A stretch of DNA of 64,000 nt, from positions 1 to 64,000 of the forward strand of contig NZ_QTJX01000003.1 in assembly GCF_003382275.1 (NCBI RefSeq), given 5' to 3'. Under the pieces are notes generated by a model. It did no database searches and was not told the origin of the DNA. It was given only the letters and a program-made list of their open reading frames with translations. This document shows, piece by piece, positions 1 to 8,484 of the stretch. Origin of the DNA: Flagellimonas nanhaiensis. Lineage in GTDB: Bacteria; Bacteroidota; Bacteroidia; Flavobacteriales; Flavobacteriaceae. The translations under genes were made by a program, and so were the position numbers. Each line of letters begins with the position of its first letter. Positions within the stretch are counted from its first letter, which is position 1.

Positions 1-6
1 GGGGTG

Positions 7-70
7 GGTCACTTTCGTCCGGCCAGCTATGGTCACTTTAACCCGGCGAGGGTGGTATACTATGTCCGGC
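7..70. mobile_element. IS21-family-type terminal repeats (element end)
   Basis: Three diverged tandem copies of a 17-base unit start at 7, 31 and 54: GGTCACTTTCGTCCGGC, GGTCACTTTAACCCGGC and GGTATACTATGTCCGGC, spaced 24 and 23 bases. Serial short repeats of this kind at the ends are typical of IS21-family (istA/istB) elements in Bacteroidota; that family assignment is from memory. No istA or istB is in the window, so this is either the edge of an element lying to the left or a solitary remnant. The repeats overlap the 5' part of the next reading frame. Confidence 0.55.
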
Positions 71-1276
71 GTTTCCACCTTAGAAGATACATTTACAAAT
101 TTAGACCGGGTGTATCATGCATTTAAAATTAAGCCACTGGAAAAGACAATAAACCCAAGTTCGGAATTGAATGTTCAATTGGAAAGCACCATTCAAAAAA
201 TAGATAAGAATCTTTGGAACAACCTACTTGGAGGCAATGGAGTATTTGATTGGGAAGGACTTAAATTCCTGGAAGATGTATTTACAAATAATGGTCTGAA
301 TGAACATAATTGGGAGTTTAGATATTTAATTATTAGGGACAAGGATTTGAAACCCATTTTAGCAACATTTTTCACGCTGTCTTTATGGAAAGATGATATG
401 TTGTCAAAGCCTAGTGTTTCAGATAAAATTGAAAAAGAAAGATTGATTAACCCTTACTATTTGACTTCTAAGGTTGTTAGTATGGGTTCCCTGTTTACCG
501 AGGGGGAACACATTTACCTTGATCGAGATCATTACCAGGCTGAGTATAGTTTAAATGTAATGATGCAAACCCTGGAAAAATTGGAACAAAATCTAGACGC
601 TAAAATGGTTGCTTTAAGGGATTTTGACTCAGAAGGCAGATTGAACCAGTTTTTCCACGGTCAAGGGTTTATTAAGGTACAAATGCCAAATTCTTGTCAG
701 GTTCGGTTTAAGGAAAATCAAACTATTAAAAATTACATAGAGGAATTATCAACGAGAAACAGAAGACATTATAGAAAGGAGATCTTAGCGTTCGAGCCAC
801 AATTTGAAGTTAGGTTTTTGAAATCCCTTGAAAAACAATGGCTTAAGCAAATTAAGGGATTGTACAATAATGTCCATAAGAATAATTTAGGTCTAAATAC
901 ATTCTCTTTTCCGGACAGTTTATTTTCAGAAATGTCGAAACACCCAAATTGGGAGTTTATTACTTTAAGTTTAAAGGACAATCCTAATGAGTTAATCGGG
1001 GTAATGCTATGTTATAACAATTTAGACCAAACCTATATTCCAGCTTTTGTAGGACTAAATTATGATTATGTGAAATCCCATCATATATACAGACAACTAC
1101 TTTATCAGACAATCAAGAGAGCTATAGATCTAAATTTTAAACGTTTAGATTTTGGAATGACGGCTTCATTTGAAAAAAGGAAACTAGGAGCAACGGTAAG
1201 TGAAAAATTTGCCTATATACAAGTTTCAGATAACTATAGTATTGAACTATTAGGTATAATGGAAAATCATAGATGA
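29..1276 (+). CDS. GNAT/FemAB-like acyltransferase, 5' end probably disrupted
   Basis: A 415-residue frame. The C-terminal half (about residues 215-390) looks like the Acetyltransf_6/GNAT fold used by FemAB-like acyltransferases: an RNRRHYRKE helix, a long central strand region, and near the end LDFGMTASFEKRKLGA, a common C-terminal feature of such proteins. The first residues are encoded by the IS21-like repeats, and the frame stays open to the window edge. The native N-terminus is therefore probably lost; ATG at 62 is an alternative start. In Bacteroidota, similar GNAT domains also occur as the C-terminal part of larger aminotransferase fusions, so this may be such a fragment. Substrate unknown. 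Confidence 0.55.
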   Translation: MVTLTRRGWYTMSGVSTLEDTFTNLDRVYHAFKIKPLEKTINPSSELNVQLESTIQKIDKNLWNNLLGGNGVFDWEGLKFLEDVFTNNGLNEHNWEFRYLIIRDKDLKPILATFFTLSLWKDDMLSKPSVSDKIEKERLINPYYLTSKVVSMGSLFTEGEHIYLDRDHYQAEYSLNVMMQTLEKLEQNLDAKMVALRDFDSEGRLNQFFHGQGFIKVQMPNSCQVRFKENQTIKNYIEELSTRNRRHYRKEILAFEPQFEVRFLKSLEKQWLKQIKGLYNNVHKNNLGLNTFSFPDSLFSEMSKHPNWEFITLSLKDNPNELIGVMLCYNNLDQTYIPAFVGLNYDYVKSHHIYRQLLYQTIKRAIDLNFKRLDFGMTASFEKRKLGATVSEKFAYIQVSDNYSIELLGIMENHR

Positions 1277-1291
1277 AGATGCTTCTTTAAC

Positions 1292-2131
1292 ATGAAATTC
1301 AAAGAATTGTTATCAGGGTTAGAATCTAAGCTGGAAGATTTGGAAGCAGGTAGCGGTGATGTTTTATTTAAAGCAGAATCCGGAATTACCAAGGTGGAAA
1401 AGTGTATCAAAGAACTACAGAAGGAAGTCATAAAAAAGGAGTTTAAATCACAATCTGAGGAAATTTATTTTTTCAAACACGTCAAGCCCCAAATTTTCAG
1501 CAAACTAATTTATTATGTAAAACTCTTTAATATTGAGAGTAAGAGACCTAGAAGTAGTACTAAATCGCAAGTAAAATATTTTAATAATCAAATTGAAAAG
1601 CTCCAATCTTACTTCAATGACAATCTTGAATTTTACAATTATTACCGGAGAGGCGCAACCTCAATGGATGAGCGATATTTCATAAGAGGAAATAGAGATT
1701 TACGGTTGCCACCGGACTCCTTTCATTTTTTGATCGACGATAAATTTTCAACATGTCAGGACAATACTGTCGCAACAATTATGGCATTCGATATGCTAAT
1801 TGTGTACTTGCAGCAGGAAATTGGTAAATTAGAAATTAATGCAGATAATACAATGAATAAACCAATCAACGAACCTTCAAAGCTATTTTGGACCGGAAGC
1901 AAAACTGAACTGATTGAGCTGATATATGCTTTGCAATGCAGCAATGTTATAAATAGCGGTACTGTTGATATTAAAGAAATGGCTTCCTATTTTGAATACA
2001 TATTTAATATCGATTTAGGCAATTATTATCACACGTTTATTGAAATAAGAGGAAGGAAAAACAGCAAGACCAAATTCCTTGATAAGTTAATAGAACTTCT
2101 TAATCAACGTATGGAAGGACTTGATGATTGA
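1292..2131 (+). CDS. rteC: RteC-family conjugative-transposon regulator
   Basis: A 279-residue protein with the RteC pattern: an N-terminal helical part with FFKHVKP; a middle segment with FYNYYRRGATSMDERYFIRG and DDKFSTCQDN; and a C-terminal winged-helix-like segment with LFWTGSKTELIELIYAL, NIDLGNYYHTFIEIRGRK and KTKFLDKL. In CTnDOT-type elements RteC controls excision genes downstream of RteA/RteB. No RteA/RteB two-component pair is visible here, so the inducing signal is unknown. It follows the GNAT gene by 15 bases. The stop codon runs directly into a long hairpin. Confidence 0.85.
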   Translation: MKFKELLSGLESKLEDLEAGSGDVLFKAESGITKVEKCIKELQKEVIKKEFKSQSEEIYFFKHVKPQIFSKLIYYVKLFNIESKRPRSSTKSQVKYFNNQIEKLQSYFNDNLEFYNYYRRGATSMDERYFIRGNRDLRLPPDSFHFLIDDKFSTCQDNTVATIMAFDMLIVYLQQEIGKLEINADNTMNKPINEPSKLFWTGSKTELIELIYALQCSNVINSGTVDIKEMASYFEYIFNIDLGNYYHTFIEIRGRKNSKTKFLDKLIELLNQRMEGLDD

Positions 2132-2164
2132 CCCAAGTTGGTACCCAACTTGGGGAAAGTCAAT
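2127..2164. repeat. Long inverted repeat after rteC
   Basis: CCCAAGTTGG (2132-2141), loop TAC, CCAACTTGGG (2145-2154): a perfect 10-bp stem with a 3-base loop. Outer arms ATTGAC (2127-2132) and GTCAAT (2159-2164) extend it. No T-run follows on the plus strand, so it is not a classical intrinsic terminator. It could be a protein-binding palindrome or a transfer/processing site in the element. The following stretch to 2404 is A+T-rich and shows no gene. Confidence 0.6.
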
Positions 2165-2404
2165 ACTTACCCATTTTCCATAAAATTTGTCGATTTTCAT
2201 CACCCTTAAATTTGAAGCTTTTACCAATTAAGGTTAAAAAGCATCAAATTTTTTTATAAAAAAATCTTACCCACCCTATGCATATCTATTGATGAAAAAC
2301 AAAATCACCCAAAGATTTTTGTAGAACGAAAGTCAAATCAGAAGAGGCCACTTAATTTGAATATTTAAAAAGCGGTGGTCTCTTTAAAATTACAAATTAC
2401 TGCA

Positions 2405-2686
2405 ATGGGTGCAACAATTTTAACCACCGAAGATCTCATGGAGTTTAAGCTAGAACTTCTTGATGAGATCAGAACATTACTCCAAAATAGATCCGATCAT
2501 TTTCCTAAAAAATGGCTTAAGACTCATGAGGTTAGAGAACTTTTAGGTGTTTCACATGGGACACTACAAAATTTAAGATTAAACGGGACACTACCATTTA
2601 GTAAAGTTGGAGGTGTGCTGTATTATGATTATGAAGAAATAATGCAGGTTCTTGAAAGCAATAGGGTAAATAATAAAATCCCATAA
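2405..2686 (+). CDS. Helix-turn-helix (MerR/excisionase-type) DNA-binding protein
   Basis: A 93-residue protein. An acidic helical N-terminus (TTEDLMEFKLELLDEIRTLL) is followed by the HTH_17-type domain: WLKTHEVRELLGVSHGTLQNLRLNGTLPFSKVGGVLYYDYEEI. This small family accompanies Bacteroidota mobile elements and plasmids, where it is thought to act in excision or transcription control. I prefer the ATG at 2405, since homologues usually begin just before the TTEDL stretch; GTG at 2375 would add ten residues. The stop overlaps the next start by one base (TAATG), indicating translational coupling. Confidence 0.8.
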   Translation: MGATILTTEDLMEFKLELLDEIRTLLQNRSDHFPKKWLKTHEVRELLGVSHGTLQNLRLNGTLPFSKVGGVLYYDYEEIMQVLESNRVNNKIP

Positions 2687-3207
2687 TGTTGGAACAAGTT
2701 AACTACATAAAACATCTAAATGCTGTTTTCCTACAATTCTCAAAAGACTCCAGGTTGAACCCTACACATATAAGCCTTTATATGGCGCTGTTTCAAATTT
2801 GGAATACAAACCGATTTGTAAATGTGTTTTTCATAAATAGAGAGGAAGTAATGAGGATTTCCAAAATAGGTTCAAAATCTACTTACCATAGATGTATTAA
2901 AGAATTAAGTCATTGGAACTACATACTTTATTCACCTTCACATAATCCATTTAAGGGAAGCCAAATCAAGATGTTCAATTTCGGGACAAGTTCTGAACAA
3001 GTCATGTACCCCAGTCGTACCGAAATAGAGACAAGTCATGGACAAGAGTTAGTACCTATATATAAACATATTCAAACATTTAAAAACAATAATAAACAAG
3101 ATGAACTAAATTTTGAAAATTCTGAATCTAATAAACTTTCCGGGAGTGTCCCAAATGAAGACAACCTTCAGACATCTATAGACAAAAATTATGATGAGCC
3201 GTTATGA
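2686..3207 (+). CDS. Winged-helix-like mobile-element protein, function unknown
   Basis: A 173-residue protein. The N-terminal about 110 residues (LNPTHISLYMALFQIWN...REEVMRISKIGSKSTYHRCIKELSHWNYILYSP) read like a replication-initiator/DnaD-type winged helix: a helix-turn-helix with strand-rich wing. The C-terminal 60 residues are polar and probably disordered. It is sandwiched between the HTH protein and the DnaC-like ATPase with one- and four-base overlaps, so the three genes form a unit. That context suggests replication or transfer-replication of the element, but no function is demonstrated by sequence alone. Confidence 0.65.
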   Translation: MLEQVNYIKHLNAVFLQFSKDSRLNPTHISLYMALFQIWNTNRFVNVFFINREEVMRISKIGSKSTYHRCIKELSHWNYILYSPSHNPFKGSQIKMFNFGTSSEQVMYPSRTEIETSHGQELVPIYKHIQTFKNNNKQDELNFENSESNKLSGSVPNEDNLQTSIDKNYDEPL

Positions 3208-3866
3208 ATTTGCCAAATCCACATATCATTATCGAAGGGGCAGTGCAATACCCATTGGGAACGCTAAATGGAAATCAGATACTTTATGACTTTGATAAAA
3301 TGCTCATATACTTAGAGGCGAAGGGAAAATTGTTATTTGGGAAAAAGTTCAGGATTTATGATGAGGATAAGAAGATTGTTTACAAATTATGTTTGTACAT
3401 AATTCAAGACCGTTCTGCATGTGAGGAATTTGGGATAGATATTGATAAAGGAATATTGCTCTCCGGACCCGTTGGTTGTGGAAAGACCTCGTTGCTCAGA
3501 TTGATAAGACACTTAGTTCCACATAGGAAACCTTATGAAGTTATTCCTACCCGAAATATAGTATTTTCGTTTAATAACATTGGATATTCTACAATCAGTC
3601 AGTTTGGAAATAGTAAGTACTTCTGCTTTGACGATTTGGGTGTAGAACCAACAGGCAGACATTTTGGAAAAGATTGCAATGTTCTGGGAGAAATACTACT
3701 TAGTCGTCATGACCTTTTTTTATCCAATAAAATAAAAACTCATGCAACCACTAATCTTAATGCCAATGAACTTGAAGAACGCTACGGGAAAAGGGTTCGT
3801 TCAAGGATGCGCCAACTCTTTAATTTAATAGCATTTGATAAGAATAGTAAAGACAAAAGAATCTAA
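3204..3866 (+). CDS. DnaC/IstB-like AAA+ ATPase
   Basis: A 220-residue ATPase. Walker A GPVGCGKT is at residues 88-95 and Walker B-like YFCFDDLG is around 139-146 (Asp143, Asp144). A sensor-like stretch THATTNLNANELEERYGKRVRSRM follows, as in DnaC helicase loaders and IstB proteins. ATG overlaps the previous stop (ATGA). In Bacteroidota elements this protein regularly follows the small winged-helix protein, and a role in loading a helicase on element DNA is likely but inferred. Confidence 0.8.
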   Translation: MNLPNPHIIIEGAVQYPLGTLNGNQILYDFDKMLIYLEAKGKLLFGKKFRIYDEDKKIVYKLCLYIIQDRSACEEFGIDIDKGILLSGPVGCGKTSLLRLIRHLVPHRKPYEVIPTRNIVFSFNNIGYSTISQFGNSKYFCFDDLGVEPTGRHFGKDCNVLGEILLSRHDLFLSNKIKTHATTNLNANELEERYGKRVRSRMRQLFNLIAFDKNSKDKRI

Positions 3867-4027
3867 TGGTCAATAACATACCAGTATTGACTTATTTTGA
3901 CCCAAACCAAATTTTCATTGATATAAGCTCTCTAAATAGTGTAAAGGATATTTCCTTTAAACTCTTGATAATCTCAATAAATAGTTCCTTCATAATTTTA
4001 AATAATTATAGATTCCTGATAATATAG
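3866..4027 (+). CDS. Possible short coupled reading frame
   Basis: A 53-codon frame starting inside the stop of the ATPase (TAATG), beginning MVNNIPVLTYFDPNQ and ending in a hydrophobic IIL-rich stretch. Its last 38 bases overlap the 3' end of the convergent amidase gene. The coupled start is the only positive evidence. It could equally be the decayed head of a longer gene or random sequence. Confidence 0.25.
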   Translation: MVNNIPVLTYFDPNQIFIDISSLNSVKDISFKLLIISINSSFIILNNYRFLII

Positions 4028-4673
4028 CTAAGGCCATTGCCTTTATGTTTTTACCTTTTTGAAAATATTTCGCCTCGTCGTCATTTGTTACAAATCCTGT
4101 TTCTATTAGGGCTGTAGGGCAAATTGGGGTAGTTTCCCTTATTACGTAAAAATTCTCAAATTTGATACCTCGCTCCTTAATTCCTAATTTCATGGTGCTT
4201 TCCTGAAGTATGGATAACCCTAATGCAATTGATTTCTTGATTTGTGAAGCATTGTTAGATGCATGAGTTACATAAACTTCAAATCCCTGTGCGTTCGACT
4301 GACCTGCATTGCAGTGTAAGGATATGAACAATTCGGGCTTTAATACCTTTGCTATATAACTTCTGTTTTTTAATGAAATTAAAGTGTCCTTGTACCTAGT
4401 CAAGTAAATGTCCAGTCGGTTTTCAAAAAGGTCAGTATTTAGTTGAAGAATCTCATTTGCGATTAGCAAAACCACATCTTTTTCCTTTATACCATTTACT
4501 CCAATTGCCCCGGAATCTTTTCCACCATGTCCAAGATCTATAATAATTCGTTTTTTGGGATTAATTTCTTGACTATATATTGAGCCAACACTTAAGAAAA
4601 AAGCGATAGAAATGACAATTTTGATGTTTATTAAGCACCAAAATTTTACTTTATGTAGAATAATGACTTTCAC
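3990..4673 (-). CDS. N-acetylmuramoyl-L-alanine amidase (Amidase_3), exported
   Basis: A 227-residue Zn amidase that cleaves the lactyl-peptide bond in peptidoglycan. A hydrophobic signal segment (IVISIAFFLSVGSIYSQ) precedes the catalytic domain. Metal and catalytic residues are visible in IDLGHGGKDSG (His), KEKDVV (Glu), ISLHCNAG (His) and ALIETGFVTN (catalytic Glu). There are no SPOR or LysM extensions. Amidases of this kind are common in Bacteroidota conjugative elements and probably open the cell wall locally for the transfer apparatus; that role is inferred from context. Divergent from the helicase-methylase gene. Confidence 0.85.
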   Translation of the reverse strand: MKVIILHKVKFWCLINIKIVISIAFFLSVGSIYSQEINPKKRIIIDLGHGGKDSGAIGVNGIKEKDVVLLIANEILQLNTDLFENRLDIYLTRYKDTLISLKNRSYIAKVLKPELFISLHCNAGQSNAQGFEVYVTHASNNASQIKKSIALGLSILQESTMKLGIKERGIKFENFYVIRETTPICPTALIETGFVTNDDEAKYFQKGKNIKAMALAILSGIYNYLKL

Positions 4674-5078
4674 GAAATTTAAATTTTGACATCAATTGCA
4701 ACTAAATGAATGCAAAACGAATCAAATTTTAGGTAAACAATAAATTATTGAAAGTCAAATCATTGTTTGTCAATATACGATTTTTATCTAAGAAAATTAC
4801 GCTCCTTTTTTAATTCCACTATCCTATCAATTTGATACCAATTTGTGTATCAGCTAAACATTTATCAAAAACCCTGATTTCAGTTAACGGATTTGGTTTA
4901 GTGAAGATGTCAATACAATAGAGCGCAAAGTTAAACTCGCAAAATTTTATCGGAAAAGACTACGGCATAAAGCCACTCCTTATCCTTTGCTTGTTTATTC
5001 CGTTTCCTTTCCACTCCAAATTTTTTGTCTTCCGTTTGGGTCATGCGAAATATTGTTTAATCCAAAATCATATTTCGT
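4674..5078. other. 405-bp A+T-rich divergent intergenic region
   Basis: Lies between the divergent amidase and helicase-methylase genes, so it must hold both promoters; no clear sigma-A box could be fixed. No convincing ORF, RNA gene or strong hairpin was seen. The amidase-proximal part contains ATCAATTGCAAC, resembling GTCAATTGGCAAC in front of the tra operon (7743-7755). Confidence 0.4.
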
Positions 5079-7634
5079 ATGGAAACCACACAAACTTTAA
5101 ATCTAGCTTCAAGCGTTGGTCAATTGTTGTTAGAGTTCAGCTCGTTCAATGACCTTCAAGTAAAAGAGGGAGATCTTGTGAATATTCAAGACATGCTTCC
5201 TGAGCTATTCCCAAAACAGCAAAAAGATGTTCAAAAGGCAGAACAACGCTTTAAAAGAGGCAAAGGTATTCTCTTTACCAATGGGACGGGAACCGGAAAG
5301 ACTTTTGTAGGACTAGGAATTATCAAAAGATTCAATGCAAGGAATAAAAGGAACATACTCGTAGTTGTTCCAACTGATAAAAAAGCTAAGGACTGGATTA
5401 TCGACGGGCAGGTTCTAAATCTGGAAATTAGGTTATTGGAGAATACAAAAGATTGTAAACCCCGAATTACTGTAACCACTTATGCAAATTTCTATCAGAA
5501 TGAAAGATTATCTGACTTGGATTTTGATTTGGTTGTCTATGATGAATGTCATTACTTACTCCAAAATGGCTCTGGTAATTTTACTGAAAGTCTATGGAAA
5601 CATAAGCATGTTGCCAAACTGCCATCTACCTTTGAGCAAAAATATCGTGATGATATTAGGCAAGCAGCTACCTCTGAGAAAGATGGAGAAAACTATGTAG
5701 ATAATAATCTTTACAAATCCATTTATAATAGACGGTTAGCGGAATATATAAACTCTACAAAAGTTGTATTTCTTTCGGCTTCACCATTTGCTTATCATAA
5801 ATCAATAATGTTAGGTGACGGCTGCCTATGGGACATTTACGAAAAGCCATATTTAACCGAATATGTTCACCGCAGCTACAACGAACCAGATGACTACGAG
5901 AAATTCTTTATAGAGCATTTTGGCTATCGCATGCGCTATAATAAACTGACCACCCCGGACAGCCAGGTTAACGTTAGTTTGATGGAGAGGAATTTTTATG
6001 AGAAATTCCGGAAAGAAGGTATTGTTTCTGGTCGTAAAATTCACGTTGATAAGGACTATTCACGTGATTTTATAATCGTCAATAGTGAGATTGGTGCAAG
6101 AATTGACCAGGGAAAGGAACTTCTATATTCTTCCGATTTTAGGGAAAGATATAAGTATCTATCAAAATACCATCATAGAAAGTTTAATTATAATTATACC
6201 AATCAACTCCTAGAATGCATCAAGGCAAAAGAGGTGATTTCTAGAATTGAAGAACATCTTAAACTGGGTAGAAAAGTTGTCATTTTTCATAATTACAATA
6301 ACTCTTTACCCAGTCACCCTTTCTATTTTGAAGCCAATAAGCTGATTCGATCTGAAGAAGAATCAGTTGATAAAATTGGGTTGCATGAAGATATAGAGAG
6401 ATTCAACCAGGAATATCCCGAACTCGTAAACTTAGACCTCTCAAATTTAGTAAACCCTAGACAGACTATTAAAGAATGCTTTCCAAATGCCTTAGAAATA
6501 AATGGTACTGTCTCTAAAAAGAACCGAATTCAGAATATCAATCTGTTTAATGACAATAATTCAAAATTCAATGTACTACTAGTACAAACTAAAGCAGGTA
6601 AGGAGGGAATATCATTGCATGATAAATTAGGAGGTGTTAATAGAGTTTTAATGACATTGGGTCTGCCAACTGCGCCAACAGATGCTATTCAGATTGAAGG
6701 CCGCATTTATCGAATTGGACTGATGAGCGATGCCATTTATGAATACATCACCCTGCATACGAATTTTGAAAGATATGCTTTTGCGGAAAAAATAGCGACC
6801 AGATCAAGAACTGCCGAAAATCTGGCAATGGGTGAGCAAGCCAGGAACCTAGAGTTGGTTTTTACTGAAGGTTACTTAAATGCTCATGATGAAAGACCAT
6901 CCAACGATCAAGGAACTGGCGGTAAGGATTCAGATTTTCAGTTTGAAACCATTTCAGAATTTGACAAGGCTAAATCCTATTATTTCGGAATGGGAAAACG
7001 AACCGCATCCAACAAGTCCAGAGAAGGAATAGACTATTTTGCAACTCCTGAGCCTCTAGGATTAAAGATGGTTGAATGGCTTAATGCAAAACCCGGAGAT
7101 GCTCTATTGGAACCCAGTGCAGGACATGGGGCAATAGGAAGATTTTTTCCAGAGAATACCGATAATACTTTTATAGAACCTAGTTATACCCTTTGTTCTA
7201 GGTTGTCCATCAATGTGAATGGAGAAGTTAAGACTCAGAGATTTGAAGATCTGAATATTATAAACAAATATAAAGGGATTGTTATGAATCCACCTTTTGG
7301 ATCTGCTGGGAAAACAGCAATGGAACATGTGAGTAAAGCAATTAAACACCTTTCTAAAAATGGTAAAGCTAAGGTAATAGCCATTGTGCCGAATGGGTCT
7401 TCTATGGAAAAAAGACTGAACAAGTTTTTTGCCCTAAAGGAAAATAGAAACATTAAGTTATCGTGCGAAATGATTCTTCCATTTGTGGTTTTTGAACGCT
7501 CAGGAACAAAGGTTGGAACCAAAATAATTGTGATTGAAAATCAAATCACTGATTTACCAAAGAGGACAATTGATTTATCTCTTTACAATGATATAAATGC
7601 CTTTTTTGATGCCATTGAAAATTTAAAAATTTAA
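5079..7634 (+). CDS. Helicase-DNA adenine methyltransferase fusion
   Basis: An 851-residue fusion. The N-terminal part is an SF2/SNF2-like helicase: Walker A GTGTGKT at 69-75, DECH box at 155-158, and the motif VI-like QIEGRIYRIG from residue 538. The C-terminal part, from about residue 640, is a class I N6-adenine methyltransferase with SAM motif LEPSAGHGAIGRF near 678 and catalytic NPPF at 737-740. Large helicase-methylase proteins are typical cargo of Bacteroidota conjugative elements and probably mask element DNA from host restriction. This copy is compact compared with the longer forms I know. No separate restriction nuclease is present. Confidence 0.85.
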   Translation: METTQTLNLASSVGQLLLEFSSFNDLQVKEGDLVNIQDMLPELFPKQQKDVQKAEQRFKRGKGILFTNGTGTGKTFVGLGIIKRFNARNKRNILVVVPTDKKAKDWIIDGQVLNLEIRLLENTKDCKPRITVTTYANFYQNERLSDLDFDLVVYDECHYLLQNGSGNFTESLWKHKHVAKLPSTFEQKYRDDIRQAATSEKDGENYVDNNLYKSIYNRRLAEYINSTKVVFLSASPFAYHKSIMLGDGCLWDIYEKPYLTEYVHRSYNEPDDYEKFFIEHFGYRMRYNKLTTPDSQVNVSLMERNFYEKFRKEGIVSGRKIHVDKDYSRDFIIVNSEIGARIDQGKELLYSSDFRERYKYLSKYHHRKFNYNYTNQLLECIKAKEVISRIEEHLKLGRKVVIFHNYNNSLPSHPFYFEANKLIRSEEESVDKIGLHEDIERFNQEYPELVNLDLSNLVNPRQTIKECFPNALEINGTVSKKNRIQNINLFNDNNSKFNVLLVQTKAGKEGISLHDKLGGVNRVLMTLGLPTAPTDAIQIEGRIYRIGLMSDAIYEYITLHTNFERYAFAEKIATRSRTAENLAMGEQARNLELVFTEGYLNAHDERPSNDQGTGGKDSDFQFETISEFDKAKSYYFGMGKRTASNKSREGIDYFATPEPLGLKMVEWLNAKPGDALLEPSAGHGAIGRFFPENTDNTFIEPSYTLCSRLSINVNGEVKTQRFEDLNIINKYKGIVMNPPFGSAGKTAMEHVSKAIKHLSKNGKAKVIAIVPNGSSMEKRLNKFFALKENRNIKLSCEMILPFVVFERSGTKVGTKIIVIENQITDLPKRTIDLSLYNDINAFFDAIENLKI

Positions 7635-7877
7635 CTCAAAGTTTCTTCGGTGTTTTCAAAATCTGACGTTTTCTAAGACAAATCAAACTTTTCAATCTTG
7701 AGTTATTAACAACATCATTTCAGTTTTTCATACACTTTGATGTCAATTGGCAACAAATTGCAACAATCGGATACAATGATTATTTTATTCACAACTTGCT
7801 GATATACAGTTATTTAGTTTAATATAAAAAGTACTTTTCTCATATCGAATTCAATCACTTTTTAAAACTTTTTTGAT
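7635..7877 (+). promoter_or_regulatory. Leader/promoter region of the transfer operon
   Basis: 243 A+T-rich bases between the helicase-methylase gene and the first T4SS gene. It includes GTCAATTGGCAAC (7743-7755) and a short direct repeat GCAACAAATT/GCAACAATC. No ORF. A promoter for the collinear genes to 15112 must lie here, but its boxes are not clear. Confidence 0.35.
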
Positions 7878-8165
7878 ATGAAAAAATCAGTCTATTTAAC
7901 CGCACTTTTGCTCCTTATTACCAACTCCATTTTTGCTCAGATAGGAGGTATTGAAGATTCCGTAAATGATGTATCGGATACAATACGAGCAATTTTCCCA
8001 ATCATTCTTGGCGTTATCTTTTTAATTGGCTTCCTATTTAATGCAGGTCACTTTTTCGGTGAGAACGCAGATTTGAAAAAAGGAATTACCCGTGTGTTGG
8101 TATTCGTGCTGATAGCGGGTGCAGTGGTTGGAATTTTTACTTACCTCATTGGTATCGTTGTTTAA
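7878..8165 (+). CDS. VirB2-like conjugal transfer protein
   Basis: A 95-residue protein: signal peptide (MKKSVYLTALLLLITNSIFAQ), then two hydrophobic segments (AIFPIILGVIFLIGFLFNA and VLVFVLIAGAVVGIFTYLIG) separated by a short charged loop. Size, topology and first position in the T4SS operon match the VirB2/TraE-type pilin slot in Bacteroidota transfer systems. Sequence identity to CTnDOT TraE is not obvious, so the assignment rests on topology and order. Confidence 0.7.
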   Translation: MKKSVYLTALLLLITNSIFAQIGGIEDSVNDVSDTIRAIFPIILGVIFLIGFLFNAGHFFGENADLKKGITRVLVFVLIAGAVVGIFTYLIGIVV

Positions 8166-8199
8166 GCCTCAAGAGGCATTTAAGGAATCAGCAGTACTT

Positions 8200-8484
8200 A
8201 TGAAGAAGTTTGAGGTATACAAAAACATTAGAAAGCGTGCAGTGATAATGGGGCTTCCCGTTTCACTGTTCGCGCTAATGATGACATCCATAATCGGGTC
8301 ACTTCTATTTATCATTTTTTCCTTTAGTTTCTCGATAATCATTTTCGTATTGGTATTTAATGCGGCTCTTTATATCGCACTTACCAATATACGTAGGAAC
8401 CCTGCCTTACTACACTTTCAAAAAGTTTTTCCCTCTACAATCAGTAATAAGAAAGAAAGCCAACTAAAATATGAAGAAGATTAA
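8200..8484 (+). CDS. VirB3-like inner-membrane transfer protein
   Basis: About 94 residues from the ATG at 8200. The frame is open from 8119, but an upstream start would overlap the VirB2-like gene. Charged N-terminus (MKKFEVYKNIRKRA), then one long paired hydrophobic region (LFALMMTSIIGSLLFIIFSFSFSIIIFVLVFNAALYIAL), then a polar tail. VirB3 proteins have this shape and always precede the VirB4-type ATPase, which overlaps this gene by 14 bases. Confidence 0.7.
   Translation: MKKFEVYKNIRKRAVIMGLPVSLFALMMTSIIGSLLFIIFSFSFSIIIFVLVFNAALYIALTNIRRNPALLHFQKVFPSTISNKKESQLKYEED

Noticed and set aside
7..38. GGTCAC boxes at the left edge as copies of the regulon element
   Set aside because: They are followed by TTTCGTCCGGC-type sequence repeated every 23-24 bases, which fits an IS21-type end and not the GTGACC/GTC pattern.
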